Origin: Zea mays
Taxonomy: Eukaryota; Streptophyta; Magnoliopsida; Poales; Poaceae
DNA length: 64,000 nt
Reading direction: 5' to 3'
Assembly: GCF_902167145.1 (NCBI RefSeq)
Contig: NC_050096.1
Span: 156,611,825 to 156,675,824 of the forward strand
A program made the translations under genes and the position numbers. Under the pieces are notes generated by a model that saw nothing but the letters and a program-made list of their open reading frames with translations, did no database searches and was not told the DNA's origin. This document shows positions 58,726-64,000 of this stretch, piece by piece (positions within the stretch are counted from its first letter, which is position 1; every line of letters begins with the position of its first letter).

Positions 58726-61700
58726 TGTAACACCCCTGGTGTTACTGTAACTAAAACTTGAGCATGGCATCATAGCATTGGCATTGCATATGTTTGACAC
58801 ACCTAGAGTGCATTCACTAGGCAAAAATTTCAAACAAGTTGTATTGTTTTAAGTGTTTTGCAACTAGAACCCTGGTTAAGGAACTTAACCCTAAATGGGG
58901 ATTATAGGGGTAAAACTTTACCCAAGTTAAGAAAACCTAAATACTTTAGGGTAAAAGTCATAAAATGACCCTAAGGATAAGCTTGAATCACTTTTATACC
59001 CCTGAGGTACCAGAAACCCTAATTGGAACCCTGGAAAACCCTAAAACCAAACCCTAGGGGCTTATATTCAAAATTAGTCCACTTTTGGACTAAAGTGCAA
59101 AAACCAAGCCAAATAAGTGTTTTAAGTCCTTTGGTTCACAAATATGTGGACTTGAAAGCCAAACCCTAAGTTTTGGACTTAAATGCAAAATGGACCTCAT
59201 TTGAGTTCTACACTAAGTCTGAAATTCAGTGTTAAAGGCTCCACTTTAGGGCTTTGTAACTTGCAAAGCATAGGGTTTTTGCCCTAGATCACCACACCAA
59301 AGTTGTAGAGCATTCAAAGGAGAATAAATTTGCTCAAGAGTACAAGCCTTGTTCTTGTGAGAAATTGGGAGATAATCTTGCCTGAAGTTGGACTGTCAGG
59401 CCAAGATAGACTGAATTTCAGTTGGACAGTGACCTTGATCCAACATTAAGGGACATCTAGACTAAGATCCAGTGCTCAAATAAGTTTAAACCTTATAGTT
59501 GAGTTGTAGCTGGTATGTAGCACTACAACTTTGGTACAGAGACTGGGACCTGTTGTCACATGAAATCTGGAGAAAAAGGACGCTAAACTTGCTCGGCCAG
59601 AAGCTCTGATGAGGCAATGCCATGGTACAGTGACCGGTTAACTGAAGGAGATCGTACTCGTTCTCGTCGCCGGTAGCTGCCGCCGTCGATCGCCGCTCGC
59701 CAAGATTCGTGCTCGGCGGTCACCGGATAAGGCTGTCGCGGTAAAGGTCCTCGTCACCGGTGAGCTGGAAGTCACCCCGCTCGGCCACGGTACATCTCCT
59801 CTAGCTCACCGCCCGCGGTAAAGCGCTCGCCGTCGACCGCCGCCTCTCGGCCGGGTGCCGCGTGGCTCAACTCTTCCTCCGTGCCGTCGTGACCCCTCAC
59901 GGCTGTCTCATCAAGGCCGGTGAGCCCGCCACGGCGGTAGACACGTAGTCGCGAAGCCGATAACCTTCGTCACCTCCGACCGCCGCGCATCTCCTCGAAA
60001 TTCACCAGCCACCGTCCTTGGAGCCTATAAATTGAGGGCAGGGCTAGTTACGCCATGAAATTGTGAAGCTCTAGCACCCGTTCCCACACTCGATCGCCCA
60101 CCAGCTCGCCTGAATTTCGTGTTGCCCCCAAATCGGTTTTCCGCCGCCGTGAATCGAGCTCACTGTGGGCAGCCCTCCACAGGTCAGCCCCGGTCCTCTG
60201 CTATTTCGTTTGAGCACCCTTCCATCTCCGTAATGCTTGCCGAACCATTGAATCGAACTAGACCGACGCCCATCGTCGGGAACACGATCACATTGCCGTT
60301 GTGCTTACGGCCACCGTGGCCGGAGCTCCCTAGTCCACCATTAGTGCAATTAGGTTAGGGGAAATGCTCCTTAGGGGTTTAATTCCGTGTATGTCGCTCG
60401 AGAGCGCCGGTCACTGCCCCAATTGACCGGACTGCTTGCTCGCCGGAGCGTGGCCGCGCTTGAGCACAGTCGAGGACTCCAAGTTGTGAATTTACAGAAC
60501 CCCGAGGGCCTTTTCGTGAACTGTCAGTGACTTAACACAATAGTAAACGGACCTATTTCTGTTTAGCCGTTAAGCCGTGGGCCTCTGCGCAAAGTCGCCT
60601 CGCGGGCGCGGGCGCGCGCGCGCGCGAATCCGCTCGGGCTTGGGCCGGCTGGACCTGAATCGGCCCAGTACTGCTCCTCTTTTTCCTTTTTCTTTTTCAG
60701 CAAAACTTTGAAAAACGGTAGAAAAATGTAGAAAAATGCTAAAATTGTGAAACCAATTTTCCTAGGTTTGTTATTTTCCATAGTATTTAATAAAAATAAG
60801 TTTGTGATTTTTAGTGAAAGTAAGAAATTTTAGGGTATTTAAAATGGTTAAAAGTATTGGTTATAGATTTTTGGAAAATAATTGGTAAGTCCTAAAATGC
60901 CCAAAATTTTTATATGAGTGTTATACAATATTTAGAAGCCTTGGGTAAAGTTTGAATTGATTTGGACCTTGTTTGATCACCAAACCCCAAACCACCCCCC
61001 GCCCTATGAACTCCTTTACCGACTCCGGAAACCCTAAGTTCCCGGAACTCCGTGAAGGAAAGTTGTATTCAAGACATAAATAATAAGTTTATGCTATCTT
61101 TGCATCCTCATGAGCATCCCATGGCATCCATTCTTATACATATGTATGGTTATGATTAGAACGAGAAGAAGAGGTAGAAGTAACTGAAGAGGAGACACCA
61201 CAACCACCTTTGGACACTCAGGCCGGGAATAGTTTCTACTTCGACATTTGTGGACCTGAGCCTGATTCACCTGTGAACGAAGGCAAGCCCCGGTGCATTT
61301 GCCACCTCCCTTGCTATTTCAAAATCTTTCTCACTTGATTGCTGCATTAGGTGATAGGAGTTGCTTGATAAAACCATTCCTGCATTACCTTCCTTGAATT
61401 TGATTACCTTCCTTGATCACCTGTTTTACAAAAGCTTTTTGATGCTTAGCTTTGCTTTAGAAAATCAAAAGGTTTTGTTTTTACAAAATATGATGTGGCA
61501 AAAGTGGGTGGGAAGTTTTTCAAAAATAAAACTTGATGATGGATCTATCAAAGGCCTTGATAGGTTCAACATCGGAAAAGATGTACCTCTGCCAGGTACC
61601 AACTTTGGGTTTGAAATGATTAAGCTGAGACCGGGCGGGTGACTTGCACGAGAAGAGAGTCTCAGTGTAGTGTCTCCGTCTGAGTCGATTAAGGACCGTC

Positions 61701-62757
61701 TCGATGTAGGCTTGATGATCGAGGACCCTTTAACTGGTCACATGCCTCGTCATGGGTAAGCCTCGCCTCGGGCAGACTAAGGCCGGAATAAGACAACACG
61801 AGATGGGCGTGGAGCGGTGGCGAGAGTAGCGTGTACCCTCCGTGGCAAGAGGCTGGACGGTGGTGTATCTGTGCTCTCGGTCTGCGTGAACCTGATCCGG
61901 TCTTAAGAACCCCGGTGGCGGGTTGACATATGCAAGGGTTAAGTGCTACATATGTCGTGTGATTGGAGATCCTCAGCTGAGTATAATCGATTCGGATCGC
62001 CGTACCTTCGCGGTTATGAAGACTTGGTCACTGCCCTACACGTAGCATTCCACTGAAGACGATGGGCTCTTGTTAAGAAATTGGCTAGTGCAGGACCAGT
62101 GATTGAACTAGGGTAGAAAGAACTCTAGTACAGGTAATTTTACTTAACTTGACAAATAAAACTGGATTTTTAAGGATCCACTTTAGTAAGCATTTCTGCA
62201 AAAACAGAGTCTTTGAATATTGAAAAGCCTTACCTTGACTCCCACATAACCAGCATACCCTTGAGAGTCTTTTCTTTAGTCGGGTAAGACTTGCTGAGTA
62301 TTCCATACTCAGGGTTTATCCCTTTGTTGTTTTTAGGTGAGGAAGTAGCAGACTTTTGCTGCTTCTGTGCCAAGGTGGTTCCAAAAGAAGAAAATCAAGA
62401 CTGAAGTGCGGGAGGACTCGGTCCTCCACTTAAGATCTTTTGCTTTTAGCTTCTCGGGAGGAGTTTGTGCCTCCCTGGTTTGTATTATATTACCTCTATG
62501 CACTCACTTTTAGGCTAGTCTGTAATAATATAACTCAAGCTTACTTTTGAAATAAAATGTAAGATTATGTAATTCGCTTCCGCATTTCTTTATCTCCGAT
62601 GTTCTGTAATGTCTACAAGATGGGTGAGACGTTCCTGGTAAGGTAAGGAAAGATACCGAACTTGTCAAGTAGTTCAGGGGCACCTACAGGGTTGTCTGAT
62701 GTCTGTGAGACAAGGACAACTATAGGTGGGCCTAATTACTTGGGAGGTTCCGTCACA
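58726..62757 (+). repeat. 3' LTR of C, 4,032 bp
   Basis: Near-identical to 49057-53086. Differences include a 4-base longer GCGC run at about 60612 and a one-base shorter C run at about 60996. The shared open frames (for example 61361-61642 and 51689-51970) are simply LTR copies. Confidence 0.95.
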
Positions 62758-63316
62758 CTGACTCTGGCTCGAGTCACAAGAAGAAGGACGGGAAGAAGAA
62801 GAGGCGCATCAAGAAGTTCATTTACTATGACAGCGACACCTCCTCCTCTTCACCAAGAGATGACGATGACTCGTCTAAAAAGAAACCGGTTAATCAAAAC
62901 TATTCATTTGATTATTCTCGTATTCCGTTCAATTCCAATGCTCATTTGCTTTCAATTCCTTTTGGTAAACCTCCACACTTTGATGGAGAAGACTACTCTT
63001 TTTGGAGTCACAAAATGCGTAGTCACTTATTTTCTCTCCATCCTAGTATTTGGGAGATAGTTGAAAATGGAATGCATTTCGATAGTACGGATAACCCAGT
63101 GTTTATTAATGAACAAATTGATAAGAATGCACAAGCTACCACTATTTTGCTAGCATCTTTGTGCAGGGATGAATACAACAAGGTGAGCGGCTTGGACAAC
63201 GCCAATCAAATATGGGACACCCTCAAGATATCACATGAGGGAAACGACGCCACCATGATCACCAAAATGGAGTTGGTGGAAGGCGAGCTGGGAAGGTTCA
63301 CGATGATCAGGGGAGA

Positions 63317-63899
63317 TGTTGGGTCTATGCTTCGTCGCCGAAGGTCTTACAGGAAGAAGTGGTCTTCGGCTGAAGCTGTTTATATAAGATAGCCGAAGGT
63401 TCCTCTTCGTGAAGCTTCGGCATTACAAACCGACTTAAAGATAGAATGACCTTCTAGTCCATAAAGGTCTGAGTCAATGTTGTAAGTTTTTATAAGGGGT
63501 ATACTTGTAATTCCTCACAGGCTGCGTCCTGTGCCTATAAATAGTGAACAGTATTCCGTTATTGTTCACGCATTCTGATAATTGCAATCGCATCTCTCGG
63601 AATTCAACCTTTGCCAAGGCATAGGTATTATTGTATTTAATGATTCAATATAATAAATAAGTATGATGTAATTAGTCTATGACTTATTCGTTCATCTTAT
63701 ACCTTTTTGTATTAATCTTATAAATGTCTATTAAAGTTTTATTACGAAGGTTTAACTTCGTAACTATACTCTTATCAACCTTCGTCCAAGATCCATTATC
63801 CCGAAGGGAATAATGTTTTAAGGACGGAGGACGTTATTATTTAACATTTTATGTTGCCTTGCTCTTGAAGGCATAGCATTTGAGAGCAAGTCTCCAACA
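63317..63899 (+). repeat. 5' LTR of L
   Basis: It is clearly diverged from A's LTR but shares the primer-proximal end, the TATA-dyad block and CGACTTAAAGAT at about 63432 with H (8130) and, inverted, with A. Possible target duplication GGAGA at 63312-63316; its partner is outside. Confidence 0.8.
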
Positions 63900-63942
63900 T
63901 TGGCGCCCACCTCCGGTGAACTCACTTCCACTTTTTGAGCTG

Positions 63943-64000
63943 ATGGCTTCGTTCAACGGCCAAGCTGGAGCTGCTTCGGACCCGAAGCTGGTGCTCCCGA
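63943..64000 (+). CDS. gag: Gag start of element L (partial)
   Basis: ATG at 63943 gives MASFNGQAGAASDPKLVLP to the window edge, at the position equivalent to gag of A relative to the primer site. Gag identity is inferred from position, because the visible residues carry no domain. Confidence 0.55.
   Translation, partial: MASFNGQAGAASDPKLVLP

Larger units (their letters stand above)
49057..62757 (+). mobile_element. Element C: complete young Tekay/Del-type chromovirus, 13.7 kb
   Basis: It is flanked by CTGAC at 49052-49056 and 62758-62762. LTRs of 4,030 and 4,032 bp differ at about 15-16 positions plus a few short indels by eye, about 0.4%. At a commonly used grass rate of 1.3e-8 per site per year that is of the order of 0.15 million years. 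It contains a primer site (53087), an extra ORF (53326-53910), a single gag-pol ORF with a C-terminal chromodomain (54104-58573) and a polypurine tract (ending 58725). It looks structurally complete apart from the protease substitution noted below. Confidence 0.95.
47656..63316 (+). mobile_element. Element J: Ji/Opie-like Ty1/copia element, 5' portion, interrupted by C and L
   Basis: It comprises a 5' LTR (47656-48919), primer site ATTGGTATTGAAGC at 48920 (initiator-Met type, altered from the usual ATCAGAG), leader, and the first part of gag. Gag is split at 49056/62763 by C and cut at 63316 by L. Pol and the 3' LTR are outside the window. Confidence 0.85.
48970..63316 (+). pseudogene. gag: Copia gag of J, split by insertion C and truncated by L
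   Basis: ATG at 48970 starts MDPKGKGMVV. The frame runs 29 codons to 49056, is interrupted by C, and resumes in the same frame at 62763 after the CTGAC duplication (SGSSHKKKDGKKKRR). It continues through IPFGKPPHFDGEDYSFW, typical of copia Gag (UBN2-like), to VEGELGRFTM before L begins at 63317. Joined, the two pieces have no stop, so the ORF was intact when C landed. The CX2CX4HX4C knuckle would lie beyond the window. Confidence 0.85.
63317..64000 (+). mobile_element. Element L: 5' end of a Grande-like element
   Basis: A 583-bp LTR (63317-63899) opens TGTTGGGTCTATGC and ends AGTCTCCAACA. TATAAATA at 63536-63543 is followed by the dyad 63544-63569. Then come the TTGGCGCCCACC primer site (63900) and a leader nearly the same as in A. 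L interrupts the copia gag of J. The rest is outside the window. Confidence 0.85.

Noticed and set aside
1..64000. Search for tRNA, rRNA, CRISPR or prokaryote-like operons
   Set aside because: None seen; primer sites such as TGGTATCAGAG are retrotransposon signals, not tRNA genes, and spliced genes plus LTR nests mark a plant nuclear genome.

Overview
This window looks like an intergenic stretch of a grass genome, most likely Zea (maize or a teosinte). The grounds are LTR families I recognise by their ends: copia LTRs opening TGAAAGGGAAATGTGCCC (Ji/Opie type), Ty3/gypsy Tat-lineage elements with a GGCGCCCACC primer site (Grande type), and Tekay/Del-type chromoviruses with 3-4 kb LTRs opening TGTAACACCC or TGTAAAGCCC. 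Family names come from memory of these groups, not from a search. Nearly all of the 64 kb is nested LTR retrotransposon. I see one host-type gene with an intact reading frame, a GDSL esterase/lipase-like gene at 39276-41838.

Left nest (1-30167). A Tat-like element (D, + strand, about 1414-16463) carries degenerate antisense genes (1701-4262) and tandem repeats (about 4880-5560). Its single 3' LTR is split in three by two later insertions with 5-bp duplications: a solo chromovirus LTR (F, 5580-9475, TATCC), itself split by a Grande-like solo LTR (H, 7947-8595, ACTAC), and a coding-less chromovirus derivative (G, 9729-16111, ATAGC). D sits in the 5' part of a minus-strand chromovirus LTR (M, 16464-17261). 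M interrupts the antisense gene of an older Grande-like fragment (B, 17262 to about 19236). Then come the 3' end and 3' LTR of another chromovirus (K, about 19237-30167). Inside that LTR lies an intact but pol-less Grande-like element (A, minus strand, 20612-28046, duplication GTTGC). A encodes Gag on its sense strand and, on its antisense strand, an apparently spliced three-exon gene.

Middle (30168-47655). This is lower-copy sequence: an unassigned stretch, an 18-bp inverted repeat, a decayed CACTA-type transposase start with long internal repeats (about 31830-33600), a decayed minus-strand copia element (N, 34003-38656), the GDSL gene with a repeat-bearing promoter, and two convergent broken coding remnants (45496-46005 +; 46385-47525 -, GRF zinc-finger-like).

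Right nest (47656-64000). A Ji/Opie-like copia element (J) has its gag frame cut by a complete young 13.7-kb chromovirus (C, 49057-62757, duplication CTGAC) and again by a Grande-like element that runs off the window (L, 63317-64000). C has two 4.03-kb LTRs, an extra coiled-coil ORF before gag, and one uninterrupted gag-protease-RT-RNaseH-integrase-chromodomain ORF whose protease motif reads DFG where DSG is expected.

The recurring theme is antisense accessory genes of one protein family in Tat-lineage elements. Three separate elements here (A, B, D) carry them just inside the 3' LTR on the opposite strand; A's copy is open in every exon, B's and D's are broken. The Grande-like LTRs also share a 26-bp dyad directly after the TATA box.
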